A stretch of 64,000 nt of DNA from a virus. The notes beneath the pieces are model-generated. The model did not search any database, had not been told where the DNA came from, and worked only from the letters and a program-made list of their open reading frames with translations. Numbering within the stretch: position 1 is the first letter of the stretch; the number at the start of each line of letters is the position of its first letter. Shown here in pieces: positions 40,266-48,824 of this stretch. A program made the translations under genes and the position numbers. The stretch covers positions 1 to 64,000 of IMG/VR virus record IMGVR_UViG_3300010883_024574; one strand, written 5' to 3'.

Positions 40266-41408
40266 ATGGCTAATACACAAATCAAAAACAGGCTAGAGTC
40301 GGCTATTTCAAAGCTGGTAACTTTTCAGCCTTTATATGGAGAGGTTTTTCTTCATCTAAACAAAAAGGAAACCACTAAGGTTCCAACTCTTGCGGTTGGT
40401 GTTATTCGCCGCGTTGACCTTGCTTTGTATTACAATCCAGATTTTATTGCAAAGCTATCTTCAACAGAGTTGAGAAGCGTCTTAAAGCATGAGGCACTTC
40501 ATATATTGCTTCATCACTTGACACGCGCAAAACATTTTGCATATAATCCTCGCGGATACAATATTGCTGCTGATTGCGCTATTAACTGTCATATTGAGGG
40601 GCTTCCAGAGGGGGCTTTGTACCCACATCTGTTTGACCTTCCTAGTAATGAATCGTCCGAATGGTACTATGAAAAGCTAAAGAAAGAAGCAGAGGATAGA
40701 GGTGGAGACTTTGATACCCTTGTTGAAGGCAAGGGAGATACTGTTGACGACCACTCTATGTGGGATGAGTTTGATGATGATATTGTAGAAGAAAAGATTA
40801 GAAATATTGCAGAAAAGGCAATTAAAGAGCAAGAGAAGAAGGGTTGGGGCAATATTGCCGGAAACCTTGCGGCACAGATTATTGCAGCTAATAAGCCAAT
40901 CGTTAACTGGAAAAAGGAAGTTAGATGGTTTATTAACAAGCTGATTATGATGGGCCGTAAGTCTACCCGTATGCGCCCCAATAGGAGGTATGGCATCACT
41001 TCCCCTGGGACTAAAAGGAACTATACAAGCAAGCTGTTGGTAGCCTTTGATACGTCTGGTTCGGTGTCTGATGAACAGTTGGAATACTTTGCTACTGAAT
41101 TAAATGGAATGATTGATCATGTAAAAGTGGACTTCATCCAGTTCGATACTCAGATCTATGACGACCCTAAACCTTTTAGCAAGAAGGCAGCAAAGATTGA
41201 TATTGTGGGTCGCGGAGGAACGTGCTTCTCTCCTGTCATTGAGTTAGCAGACGAGCTAAGATATGACGGACTGGTAGTGTTCACAGATGGATATGCGCCA
41301 TTTCCGTCCAAGCCAAAGACGAGAGTTTTATGGGCTGTCTGTGATCAGGATAGGGGCGTAGAGTTTCCTTATGGAAAGAAAGTAGTTATTGAACAAAAAA
41401 ATCGGTAG
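40266..41408 (+). CDS. VWA-domain protein with N-terminal metallopeptidase-like domain, 380 aa
   Basis: N-terminal part: LKHEALHILLHHL, an HExxH (H75, E76, H79) as in the putative metallopeptidase domain of DUF2201-type proteins, followed by IAADCAINCHIE. C-terminal VWA-like domain: LLVAFDTSGSVSDEQ with the DxSxS MIDAS near 262-266, GRGGTCFSPVIE and VFTDGYAPFP. This order is known for partners of MoxR ATPases. The linker is acidic (DDDIVEEKIRN). TATAGGAGACTAACGC is a strong ribosome site; a strong terminator follows directly. Confidence 0.85.
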   Translation: MANTQIKNRLESAISKLVTFQPLYGEVFLHLNKKETTKVPTLAVGVIRRVDLALYYNPDFIAKLSSTELRSVLKHEALHILLHHLTRAKHFAYNPRGYNIAADCAINCHIEGLPEGALYPHLFDLPSNESSEWYYEKLKKEAEDRGGDFDTLVEGKGDTVDDHSMWDEFDDDIVEEKIRNIAEKAIKEQEKKGWGNIAGNLAAQIIAANKPIVNWKKEVRWFINKLIMMGRKSTRMRPNRRYGITSPGTKRNYTSKLLVAFDTSGSVSDEQLEYFATELNGMIDHVKVDFIQFDTQIYDDPKPFSKKAAKIDIVGRGGTCFSPVIELADELRYDGLVVFTDGYAPFPSKPKTRVLWAVCDQDRGVEFPYGKKVVIEQKNR

Positions 41409-41415
41409 TATATAA

Positions 41416-41447
41416 GGGTGGAGACATAAAGTCTCCACCCTTTTTTT
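41416..41447 (+). terminator. Rho-independent terminator
   Basis: Perfect 10-bp stem GGGTGGAGAC/GTCTCCACCC with loop ATAAA and seven Ts. It ends the MoxR-VWA operon. Confidence 0.93.
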
Positions 41448-41466
41448 ATCCTTAAGGAGCTGATTT

Positions 41467-42669
41467 GTGATTCATGTAATATCTAAAACACATAGTAGAC
41501 TTGCAACTATAATAGTTGCTTTTGATGCAGGTGCAAGGTCTGAGTTAACCGGAGAGTATAATTCTGGTATTGCTCATATGCTTGAACATTCTTTATTTAA
41601 GGGCACAGAGAAAAGAAATAGTGTACAGATACAAAGGGAGATAGCATTTCTTGGCGGGCACTCAAATGCTTTTACTTCGCACGAAACTGTTGCTTATTAT
41701 ATAAGTGTCCCCTATGAAAACCTAGAGCCATGTATGGAGATTCTTTCTGATATGGTTTTCAATCCTATATTTCCAGAGGATGAGTTCCTAAAGGAAAGAG
41801 AAGTCGTTAAAGAGGAAGAGGTTTCTTCAAATGATGATCCATCAATGTATATATGGAGACAGTTTTCAGACGAATTCTTTGATAATTATTTAGCACTACC
41901 TGTGCTTGGAACACAAGATAGTATTTCAAAGTTTACAAACGATGAAGTTAAAAGGTTCCATTCTCAATTTTGCCAAAGAAAGGATGCTATAGTCTCAGTC
42001 TGTAGTATCTTGAAAAAGAAAGATATAAAAAATCTTTTAAATAAATATTTTGGAAAGCAAAATGGGAAAATAAAAAGATCTTATAAGTTTGATGATTCAA
42101 ACTATTTAGACTCTAGATACATAGAGCTTTTTAAGGGAGGTCTTGAGCACGCCTATGTTTGGCTGGGTATGCCCGCTGACAGCATGGGTTCAAAGTGGGA
42201 TGGTGCAATCCAGATACTTATGACTATCCTTGGCAGGGGAATGGATTGTAGGCTGTTTACAGAGGTGAGAGAGAAGCTAGGCTTGGTGTATGGCATATCT
42301 GCAAATTATACTGATTGGCAGACAGGCGGATTGACCATGATAGAATTCTCCACAAGAGAGGATAATATAGCAGAAGCACTTGATACTGTTGACAAGGAGC
42401 TGGAAGTGATTAAAACATATATGCCTACCGAGGAAGAAGTACAGAGAGCGAAGAATAAGATAAGATCATCTTTTTATGCAGCTATGGAAGATAGCTATAG
42501 CATTGCTTATTGGGAAACCAAAAGAAGGCTGTTTAACATACCGGAAATAGATGAGTATATGAAAAAGATTGATGCCGTAACAAGGCAAGATGTTCTTGAG
42601 GCAGCCAATCGAGTCTTTGATACAGATAAGCAATTGCTGACGGTATGCAGAGGACCCGATGATGGCTGA
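41467..42669 (+). CDS. M16-family zinc peptidase (insulinase/MPP-like), 400 aa
   Basis: Inverted zinc motif HMLEH (H37, E40, H41) in GIAHMLEHSLFKGTEKR, the distal Glu in EREVVKEEE, and the C-terminal-half motif FTEVREKLGLVYGISANY with the substrate-binding Arg/Tyr pair. Both M16 halves are present and complete. Cellular relatives degrade or process peptides (mitochondrial processing peptidase, PqqF/PqqL, RiPP proteases). In a phage the role is unknown; processing of the GG-leader peptide is conceivable but unsupported. GTG start preceded by AAGGAG. Confidence 0.88.
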   Translation: MIHVISKTHSRLATIIVAFDAGARSELTGEYNSGIAHMLEHSLFKGTEKRNSVQIQREIAFLGGHSNAFTSHETVAYYISVPYENLEPCMEILSDMVFNPIFPEDEFLKEREVVKEEEVSSNDDPSMYIWRQFSDEFFDNYLALPVLGTQDSISKFTNDEVKRFHSQFCQRKDAIVSVCSILKKKDIKNLLNKYFGKQNGKIKRSYKFDDSNYLDSRYIELFKGGLEHAYVWLGMPADSMGSKWDGAIQILMTILGRGMDCRLFTEVREKLGLVYGISANYTDWQTGGLTMIEFSTREDNIAEALDTVDKELEVIKTYMPTEEEVQRAKNKIRSSFYAAMEDSYSIAYWETKRRLFNIPEIDEYMKKIDAVTRQDVLEAANRVFDTDKQLLTVCRGPDDG

Positions 42670-43372
42670 CGGTATTGATCTTTATGGGGACGGAATAGGG
42701 CAAGTAGAACTCGTTGACTATATGGGTTCTGACTTGACCGTAGTGAACAGTGCTCGTGTAAGCTTTGGGAGAACAAAACAAGAGTTAGACCATAAAGATA
42801 AAAGGCTTATTAAGTACCTAGTAAACCACAAGCATACCTCTACCTTAGAACATAATGTTGTTACCTTTCGCTTTTGTGTTCCTCTCTTTGTAAGAAGTCA
42901 ACACCATCGTCATAGGACTTGGTCATATAATGAAATCTCAAGAAGATATACAGACTTTGACATAAGGTTTTATAGCCCACAGATGTTCAGAACTCAACAC
43001 GAATCTAATAGGCAAGCTAGCAACGCAGACCAGATGGTTAATCCTTTGGTGTCATATCCAAGGGTTGATTACGCAGCTTGCGTTGCGTCTGACGCGGTGC
43101 AAAAGCATAGTGAAATAAGTTTATCGCTTTATAATAGACTTGTTGGTGCAGGGGTCTGTAGAGAACAAGCTAGAGGCGTTTTGCCCCAGAATATGTATAC
43201 AGAATATTATGGAACAGTAAATCTAAACAACTTATTAAAGTTTGTTGACCTAAGGCTTCATGAAGGAGCGCAGAAGGAGATTCAGGTGGTGGCTAAAGCT
43301 TGTTTGGATATTGTGTCAAATCTATGGCCAATCACGGTTGATGCCCATAGAGAGAGAACAACCCGCGATTAA
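42659..43372 (+). CDS. thyX: FAD-dependent thymidylate synthase ThyX, 237 aa
   Basis: Contains the ThyX motif RHRTWSYNEISRRY (consensus RHRxxSxNExSxRY) and Gln/Arg-rich active-site segments CREQARGVLPQNMYTEYYG. It makes dTMP from dUMP using methylenetetrahydrofolate, FAD and NADPH. Pairs metabolically with the dCMP deaminase at 6356. Overlaps the M16 gene by 11 bases; ATG 42659 or 42662 is possible. Ordinary phage ThyX length. Confidence 0.95.
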   Translation: MMADGIDLYGDGIGQVELVDYMGSDLTVVNSARVSFGRTKQELDHKDKRLIKYLVNHKHTSTLEHNVVTFRFCVPLFVRSQHHRHRTWSYNEISRRYTDFDIRFYSPQMFRTQHESNRQASNADQMVNPLVSYPRVDYAACVASDAVQKHSEISLSLYNRLVGAGVCREQARGVLPQNMYTEYYGTVNLNNLLKFVDLRLHEGAQKEIQVVAKACLDIVSNLWPITVDAHRERTTRD

Positions 43373-43438
43373 GGTCGGACGAACCCTTCTGGGCAAAAGC
43401 TTCACAAGAATTCGCGCCGGGTTGTGTTTAATATTTAA

Positions 43439-43467
43439 TTGATATTAATATGATTTTTAAGTATATA
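43439..43467 (+). promoter_or_regulatory. Sigma70-like promoter candidate
   Basis: TTGATA, 17-base A+T spacer, TATATA (a TATAAT also starts 4 bases later), about 20 bases before ATG 43488, which has GTCGGAGTAAT. Opens the membrane protein-Hsp20-KH-HU run. Confidence 0.45.
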
Positions 43468-43487
43468 TAATTTAGTCGGAGTAATAT

Positions 43488-43820
43488 ATGAGTATGGTTG
43501 ATTTGTTCCTTTTTACATTCGGATGTGCTGGTCTTACAGTAATCCTTGTATTAAGTTCGGTTTTAGAGCCAGTTAGAGATTTTGTTTCTTCAAAGTCTAC
43601 TTCTTTGGGGAAGTTAATTAATTGTACTATGTGTTCTGGTTTTTGGGTTGGGCTGGTGGCTGCACTTTTGACTGGAGTAAATCCTGTGTGGGGAGCGGCT
43701 ATATCTAGTTTGTTTAGCTGGAGTATTTCGAATATTGTAGAATCCTTTTTTGCAGTAGGAGTATACTTTGATTCAATGTTAGAAGAGGATGGAGAAGAAG
43801 ATGAAAGAATTGTTGAATAG
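43488..43820 (+). CDS. Small membrane protein, DUF1360-like, 110 aa
   Basis: Three hydrophobic helices (about residues 5-25, 45-65 and 70-90) with the motif INCTMCSGFWVG between the first two; this 'l.C..C.gfWvg' is typical of a family of small phage and bacterial membrane proteins annotated DUF1360. The two Cys may bind metal or form a disulphide. Function unknown. The C-terminus is acidic and overlaps the Hsp20 gene. Confidence 0.75.
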   Translation: MSMVDLFLFTFGCAGLTVILVLSSVLEPVRDFVSSKSTSLGKLINCTMCSGFWVGLVAALLTGVNPVWGAAISSLFSWSISNIVESFFAVGVYFDSMLEEDGEEDERIVE

Positions 43821-44304
43821 AATATCTATACCTGGAAGAATCATAGACCTACTGTGGTCAGATGATGAATTCTTTAGAGATGTGTCATCGAATAAAAAGA
43901 CGGCTTCTGCTGGCAAGTTTCCAAGGTGCGACCAGTGGTGCGATGATACCGGCTTTCATATGGCCTTTGCATTAGCAGGATACTCGCCGGGAGACGTTGA
44001 TATTGTTGTTAAAAATAATGAACTTTATATAAATGGCCTTGGATCTAAGTTAGAAGCATTTGGCGATACTAAAACATCTGATACGATAGATGATGAGTAT
44101 CCAATCAAGACTCCAAACCTTGGGGTTCAGCAGGGCATGATTGTTCGTGGAATTGCTAGAAGAAATTTTAAAACAAAGTATTTTATAAATCCCTCTTTTA
44201 ATCTTGTAGGCGCAACAGCTTCTATGAGAAATGGATTACTTGAAATCGTAATTCCAAAGAAAGAAGAAGAGGGAGAGAAATCTATTAAGGTAGAGGAGAA
44301 ATGA
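43801..44304 (+). CDS. Hsp20/alpha-crystallin small heat-shock protein, 167 aa
   Basis: Alpha-crystallin domain strands are recognisable: GFHMAFALAGYSPGDVDIVV, KNNELYINGLGSK, GIARRNFKTKYFINPSFN and GLLEIVIPKKEEE. Holdase chaperones of this type are frequent in marine T4-like phages. N-terminal arm short. ATG 43801 with GGAG at 6-base spacing is preferred over ATG 43789, which has no usable spacing. Together with GroEL it gives the phage two chaperone systems. Confidence 0.88.
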   Translation: MKELLNRISIPGRIIDLLWSDDEFFRDVSSNKKTASAGKFPRCDQWCDDTGFHMAFALAGYSPGDVDIVVKNNELYINGLGSKLEAFGDTKTSDTIDDEYPIKTPNLGVQQGMIVRGIARRNFKTKYFINPSFNLVGATASMRNGLLEIVIPKKEEEGEKSIKVEEK

Positions 44305-44305
44305 A

Positions 44306-44563
44306 ATGAGTACAAATATTGAATCACTATTAAGAACCATGGTTACTAGCATCGTTGATGATGTAGAGTCGGTAAGCATAGAAGAGGCAGAGACAGATAA
44401 AGAAGGTACGCTTTATGAGGTAAAGGTTGGCAAAGATGATGTTGGAAAGGTCATTGGCAAACAAGGAAGAATTGCTAGCGCCATAAGAACGGTTGCAAAG
44501 GCGGCTGGCGCAAAGAATGGTGAGAAGATTATGATTAATGTATTTAATAAACCTTTGGAGTAA
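44306..44563 (+). CDS. KH-domain RNA-binding protein, KhpA-like, 85 aa
   Basis: Single KH domain nearly collinear with bacterial KhpA/YlqC: ESLLRTMVTSIVDDVESVSI, then YEVKVGKDDVGKVIGKQGRI with the GxxG loop (GKQG), and IRTVAKAAGAKNGEKIMI. KhpA proteins bind RNA and modulate translation and division in bacteria. Presence in a phage suggests capture and use to control host or phage RNA. It starts one base after the hsp20 stop (AGGAGAAATGA). Confidence 0.9.
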   Translation: MSTNIESLLRTMVTSIVDDVESVSIEEAETDKEGTLYEVKVGKDDVGKVIGKQGRIASAIRTVAKAAGAKNGEKIMINVFNKPLE

Positions 44564-44567
44564 ATAT

Positions 44568-44948
44568 ATGACCATTGTTAACTGGAGACAAAAATGTTTA
44601 AACTATCCAAGCATTATGTTTGGAAGGGCTGTTCAAAATGCCAGAAACAGAGCAAAGAAAAGGGATATACCTTTTGAATTAACAAAAGAGTATATAGTGG
44701 CTTTATTTGAAGAACAGGATGGAAAGTGTTTCTATTCTGATATAAGGCTAAATATTGTTAAAAAGAATAAGGATCGAACACATGATCCTTTTAAGATGTC
44801 TTTAGATTGCGTGGTTCCAGGCTTGGGATACGTAAAAGGAAATGTTGTATGGTGCGCTTATTGCGTAAATGCACTTAAGCTAAAGATGTCAAAAGAGGAT
44901 ATGATAGAGGTATGCAGACATATAGTCAAAAAGACTGATAGTGTTTGA
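44568..44948 (+). CDS. HNH/endonuclease VII-like protein, 126 aa
   Basis: Layout matches the HNH group: ARNRAKKRDIPFELTKEYIV, GKCFYSDIRLN, then SLDCVVPGLGYVKGNVVWCA (usual consensus SLDRIDp..GYv.GNV.wv) and a final helix. The Asp-Arg of the consensus is Asp-Cys, and the first His of HNH is not obvious, so activity is uncertain. Could be a homing-type or recombination nuclease, or a domesticated remnant. ATG 44568 lies 5 bases after the KH stop. Confidence 0.7.
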   Translation: MTIVNWRQKCLNYPSIMFGRAVQNARNRAKKRDIPFELTKEYIVALFEEQDGKCFYSDIRLNIVKKNKDRTHDPFKMSLDCVVPGLGYVKGNVVWCAYCVNALKLKMSKEDMIEVCRHIVKKTDSV

Positions 44949-44968
44949 TAGATTGTAGCGGAGGAGCT

Positions 44969-45184
44969 GTGTCGTCAAAGGTGCTTAAAGCAGAAGATGT
45001 AGAAAGAATAAAGAGCAAAGTCAACAAGATGTATGAGAACTATGGCATTGTTGTGGACGGCCTTGATGAGGGCGATGTAGCTAGGGTATATAGGTATTAT
45101 ATTGATAAAGAAGAGGAGTTAAACGCAGATCATCAAAAGTCCAAGAAATACATAGGATCATTTGATGATGATGATATAATATAG
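44969..45184 (+). CDS. Hypothetical acidic protein, 71 aa
   Basis: Not recognised. Basic start (KVLKAEDVERIKSKVNKMYE), acidic end (FDDDDII). GTG 44969 with CGGAGGAG just upstream is favoured; a TTG start at 44945 would add eight residues and overlap the HNH gene by 4 bases. The gap that follows holds a 12-bp palindrome. Confidence 0.55.
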   Translation: MSSKVLKAEDVERIKSKVNKMYENYGIVVDGLDEGDVARVYRYYIDKEEELNADHQKSKKYIGSFDDDDII

Positions 45185-45215
45185 GCTACTATTAATATTT
45201 GAGATTATATCGTTA

Positions 45216-45227
45216 TATGCGCGCATA
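45216..45227 (+). promoter_or_regulatory. 12-bp perfect palindrome before the HU gene
   Basis: TATGCGCGCATA is a perfect inverted repeat in an otherwise A+T-rich gap, followed by ACGC-TT-GCGT. Possible operator or hairpin; unproven. Confidence 0.35.
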
Positions 45228-45251
45228 CGCTTGCGTTGAAGGGTGATAAAT

Positions 45252-45536
45252 ATGGTAAATAAAAAAGATTTGGCTAAAAAGGTTGCAGCGAAGACGCTTC
45301 TGTCTCAGAAGGAGGCTTTGCAGGTCATAGATGGACTGATCGATACAATAGTGGAATCATTAGAAGAAGACGGAGAAGTGTCAATAGTTGGGTTTGGAAA
45401 GTATTATTTATATACACACGCAGCTCGACCTGTTAGAAACCCAAAGACACAAGAGGAAATGGTGCTAAAGCCTTATAAGTCTGTTAAGTTTAAAGTAAGT
45501 GACAAAATTAAAAAGCATTTTAAGAATTTAAAATAA
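45252..45536 (+). CDS. HU/IHF-family DNA-binding protein, 94 aa
   Basis: HU fold: KKDLAKKVAAKTLLSQKEAL, VIDGLIDTIVESLEEDGEVS, IVGFGKYYLYTHAARPVRNP (the arm with the RNP tip) and VKFKVSDKIKKHF. It bends and compacts DNA as a dimer. ATG 45252 with GAAGGG upstream; GTG 45243 is possible. A plausible substrate for the phage SET protein or a nucleoid/packaging factor; both are inferences. Confidence 0.92.
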   Translation: MVNKKDLAKKVAAKTLLSQKEALQVIDGLIDTIVESLEEDGEVSIVGFGKYYLYTHAARPVRNPKTQEEMVLKPYKSVKFKVSDKIKKHFKNLK

Positions 45537-45545
45537 AGGATTATA

Positions 45546-48500
45546 ATGGCTACGGATAGCGATGGCAAGCTTACAAAATTTGAATCCTCAGTTACAGTTG
45601 TTACTGCCGAATTAGCAAACTCTTTATTTGGAGGATTATACGGTACAAGCGAAGTGGCGTCGAAAGACACGTACCACCCACTCGCGCACGGACACGTGCA
45701 TGATGGCGAACACATTGATGGTCACGCCTCTCCAGTAAGCCTGTCAGAGCCTTACCATATAAGAGGGGTCCTGGTTCATGACAACCTAGGTGATGATGCG
45801 GTGATGAAGAACAATGTTTTTGACTCTATCTACCAAGACGATGTCATCCCAGAGTACGAAGAAATAGGCGGTGAGATACGTTACTACCTTGACCTGAGAT
45901 CTATTAGGTCAGACTTTATATTTAGAGAAGTACAGGACCCCGCAGGTGATAGAGGCCTACTGTCGGGGGCTGAAAATAAACTTATAAGGCAACGCAAGCA
46001 GCATTGGGACGGAAGTGCGTGTGCTGATATAGCAGATATTTGGGAAGACGCAGAACCTAATGGATATGACTTTGTCTTTGGATCAGAATCTCTTGAAGAT
46101 TTAGATCTCTTGGGGGCTGGAGATAATAGATTTTTATTTGATAAATCAAAAGGAGCCTTTAGAGCAGGCGGGGTTGAGGGGACCAAGTGGGACAACGCTA
46201 ACCGAGGAAACTACTCTGTAGCCTTTGGAAAAAATACTAAAGCATCTGGAAACAAATCAGCTGTTGGTGGAGGCGAAAACAATGAGGCATCTGGGATAGA
46301 GTCAACAGTCTCCGGCGGTGACTCAAACAAGGCAGAGGCAAGCAACTCCACCATTGGTGGTGGTCAGCAAAATGAAATAGACAATATGTCAACCGACTCC
46401 ACCATTGGTGGAGGCACAACAAACATAATAGACAATGGATCATTATCCGCTACGATTGGTGGTGGATTTGTAAACAAGATAGATAGTGGATCGGTTTATT
46501 CTATCATCGGCGGGGGCTTTCAAAATAAGATAATTGATACAAGCGAAGTGGCATCGACAACACACTCTGTCGTTTCGGGAGGCGGTGATAATAAAATAGA
46601 TAATGGCTCAACCCATTCCACCATCGGGGGCGGCACAACAAATACCATAGATAATGCATCAATCGAGGCAGCTATTAGCGGTGGCAGCACAAACGTAATA
46701 GACAACGGATCATCAGGATCTTGTATCGGCGGTGGCAATAATAACACTATAGACCTATCGGGTCTATCTACTCTTTCTGGCGGTCAGCACAACAAGATAG
46801 ACGCGGCATCATCCTTTTCTGCGATAGCTGGAGGAGGGGGAGTGGCCGAGGCTGATGGTAATTATATTTCTGGTGCATTATCCTCTTTCATTGGAGGCGG
46901 CACAGGCAACACTATAACAGACGCAGGATCGGTTATTGGTGGAGGCATTGATAACACGGCATCAGGCGGAGGCTCGACCGTAGGTGGTGGAGCAAACAAT
47001 AGTGCCCTTGGAGATTACTCTGTTGTATCCGGTGGCGGCGGGGCGAATCTTGCCGACAGAAACTCTGCATCATCCCCAGGCTCTTTCGTCGGCGGTGGCC
47101 GGTCGAATGATGCGCAGGGGAGTTATTCGGTTATTTGCGGCGGTGATAACAACGAAGTAAGTAGCGACAGTTCCGTTATCGTCGGTGGAAATAATAATGA
47201 TATAACTGGCAACTCTCAGTTCTCTATAATCGCCGGAGGAGGCGGAGCTGCCGGAGAGGGAAACGCTATAGGTGTTGAGTACATAACTACTTATAGCGGC
47301 CTACTCACAGCTCCGCCAACCCCATCTCCTGTTTCTGGAATATTTGGCGGGAAGAAGAACCGTGTTGTAGGCGGGCTTGATACAAGCGGCAATCCTGTTG
47401 GAGAATTTAACTTTATAATAGGCGGCTTACAAAATGGCATAGGCGCAGTAGAAGGGTCGGTTGAATCCTGTTACATATTAGGTGGTACGCAAAATGATAT
47501 CATTGCAAGCCAGCCTGTTGGCTCTGTTATAAGAAACTCAATGATTGGAGTTGGTGATACTAATGTTTTAGCAACTGCAGGCGGTCTCGTTATAGACTAT
47601 TGTGCAATTTTCTCTGGGTTAAGCAATCTAATAGAAGTGAAACAAAACCCTGGCTCAGAGGCCTTATTTTGTACAATTTTAAACGGACACGAAAATAAAA
47701 TTATAACTGCAGGACAGACCTCCTCGATAATTGGCGGCTCTAATAATGAGATCTCTTCTGCCTCAGGCGCCTTTTCATCTACTACAACAGCCACGTCAAC
47801 AATTATTGGTGGCTATAAAAACAAAATAGATAGCTGTCATGGCTCTATAATAGGCGGCGGTGGAACGCAGATAGATCCGCTGGGAAACCCCCTTCCGCCA
47901 TATACTATTGCAGGTGGAAGCACTGGCAATGAAATAAACAATTCTCATTATACTTCGATATTAGGAGGAAGTTCCAACAAGATAGATGAGCAGTCTCACT
48001 TTTCTACCATTTTATCTGGAGAAGATAATCTTATTACAAACCTCGCCACATGGTCGAGCATCCCTTATGGATCAAAAAATATAGTTAAATCTTATGGAGG
48101 AACGAAAACAAGTCATGCTTCAGCAGCTGGCCTTGAAAGCTGCTCTTATACTTTTGGGCAGGACTCTTTATCCTCTGGAAACTTTGATGTATTGGGAGAT
48201 ACATATCTTCAAACCTATGCTCCAAATCCAGCTATTGGGACGCCTGGAGTTTATGGGGGGAACACCCTCGTCGGAGAAACAGGTGGTGCTCAATCATTTA
48301 TTTTAAATGCCTTTGGACATTGGCGGTATTTGGAACCTCATATTGTAGATCCAGCAAGCTCTCCGAATTTCGGAGAATATGTTGCATACTTTGATGGCAA
48401 CAGCGTTATGTTTCAGCCAAGAGAGAATTCTGTTTATAGCTTTAATTTGCATTGTGTTTTGAGTTTTACTGAGGCTGGCGCAGCAAATGTACATCATTTT

Positions 48501-48824
48501 ATATCATTTGATTACAAGGGCGGCATATCTGTCGGCCACGATGGCGTCTTGAATGTGATGCATTATGGAGCAGGCCCCATCTTTGTCAACCATAACTCTA
48601 GTGCAGCAACCATATCTAATACTGCTGCTGCTGATTTTCAGGTAAGGTTTACACATGATTTTGCAGTACCAGTACATGAGGTTGCTCCAGGCGCCGCTAT
48701 AGCTCTTTCTCCAATGGCAATTTGGGTGAAGAATACTTCAAACCCAGGCACTTGGACGGCATCGTCCTTATCTGTAAGGGCGGAGTTCGTAGAGTGCAGA
48801 CTATATTATAGAGGCTTTATGTAA
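45546..48824 (+). CDS. Giant tail fibre / adhesin with YadA-like head repeats, 1092 aa
   Basis: N-terminal about 90 residues (DSDGKLTKFESSVTVVTAEL, HGHVHDGEHIDGHAS) are shared with the next gene and probably attach to the tail. From about residue 225 to 850, dozens of short repeats of the type 'n.asG..StvgGG..N.i' form YadA-head-like left-handed beta-roll coils expected to trimerise. The C-terminal ~170 residues (LNAFGHWRYLEP, ALSPMAIWVKNTSNPGTW) look like a globular receptor-binding beta domain. A host-recognition fibre is the best explanation. Confidence 0.82.
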   Translation: MATDSDGKLTKFESSVTVVTAELANSLFGGLYGTSEVASKDTYHPLAHGHVHDGEHIDGHASPVSLSEPYHIRGVLVHDNLGDDAVMKNNVFDSIYQDDVIPEYEEIGGEIRYYLDLRSIRSDFIFREVQDPAGDRGLLSGAENKLIRQRKQHWDGSACADIADIWEDAEPNGYDFVFGSESLEDLDLLGAGDNRFLFDKSKGAFRAGGVEGTKWDNANRGNYSVAFGKNTKASGNKSAVGGGENNEASGIESTVSGGDSNKAEASNSTIGGGQQNEIDNMSTDSTIGGGTTNIIDNGSLSATIGGGFVNKIDSGSVYSIIGGGFQNKIIDTSEVASTTHSVVSGGGDNKIDNGSTHSTIGGGTTNTIDNASIEAAISGGSTNVIDNGSSGSCIGGGNNNTIDLSGLSTLSGGQHNKIDAASSFSAIAGGGGVAEADGNYISGALSSFIGGGTGNTITDAGSVIGGGIDNTASGGGSTVGGGANNSALGDYSVVSGGGGANLADRNSASSPGSFVGGGRSNDAQGSYSVICGGDNNEVSSDSSVIVGGNNNDITGNSQFSIIAGGGGAAGEGNAIGVEYITTYSGLLTAPPTPSPVSGIFGGKKNRVVGGLDTSGNPVGEFNFIIGGLQNGIGAVEGSVESCYILGGTQNDIIASQPVGSVIRNSMIGVGDTNVLATAGGLVIDYCAIFSGLSNLIEVKQNPGSEALFCTILNGHENKIITAGQTSSIIGGSNNEISSASGAFSSTTTATSTIIGGYKNKIDSCHGSIIGGGGTQIDPLGNPLPPYTIAGGSTGNEINNSHYTSILGGSSNKIDEQSHFSTILSGEDNLITNLATWSSIPYGSKNIVKSYGGTKTSHASAAGLESCSYTFGQDSLSSGNFDVLGDTYLQTYAPNPAIGTPGVYGGNTLVGETGGAQSFILNAFGHWRYLEPHIVDPASSPNFGEYVAYFDGNSVMFQPRENSVYSFNLHCVLSFTEAGAANVHHFISFDYKGGISVGHDGVLNVMHYGAGPIFVNHNSSAATISNTAAADFQVRFTHDFAVPVHEVAPGAAIALSPMAIWVKNTSNPGTWTASSLSVRAEFVECRLYYRGFM
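46200..48190 (+). repeat. Degenerate in-frame repeats encoding YadA-like head coils
   Basis: Recurring about 42-60-base units encode GGG-x-x-N-x-I-D-x-x-S and GG-x-x-N-x-A-x-G variants. Divergent at DNA level, so old rather than freshly expanded, unlike the DPNAA repeat. Confidence 0.75.

Noticed and set aside
43373-43438. tRNA or structured RNA in the gap after thyX
   Set aside because: Only a long-range AACCC/GGGTT pairing is found; no cloverleaf or conserved fold.
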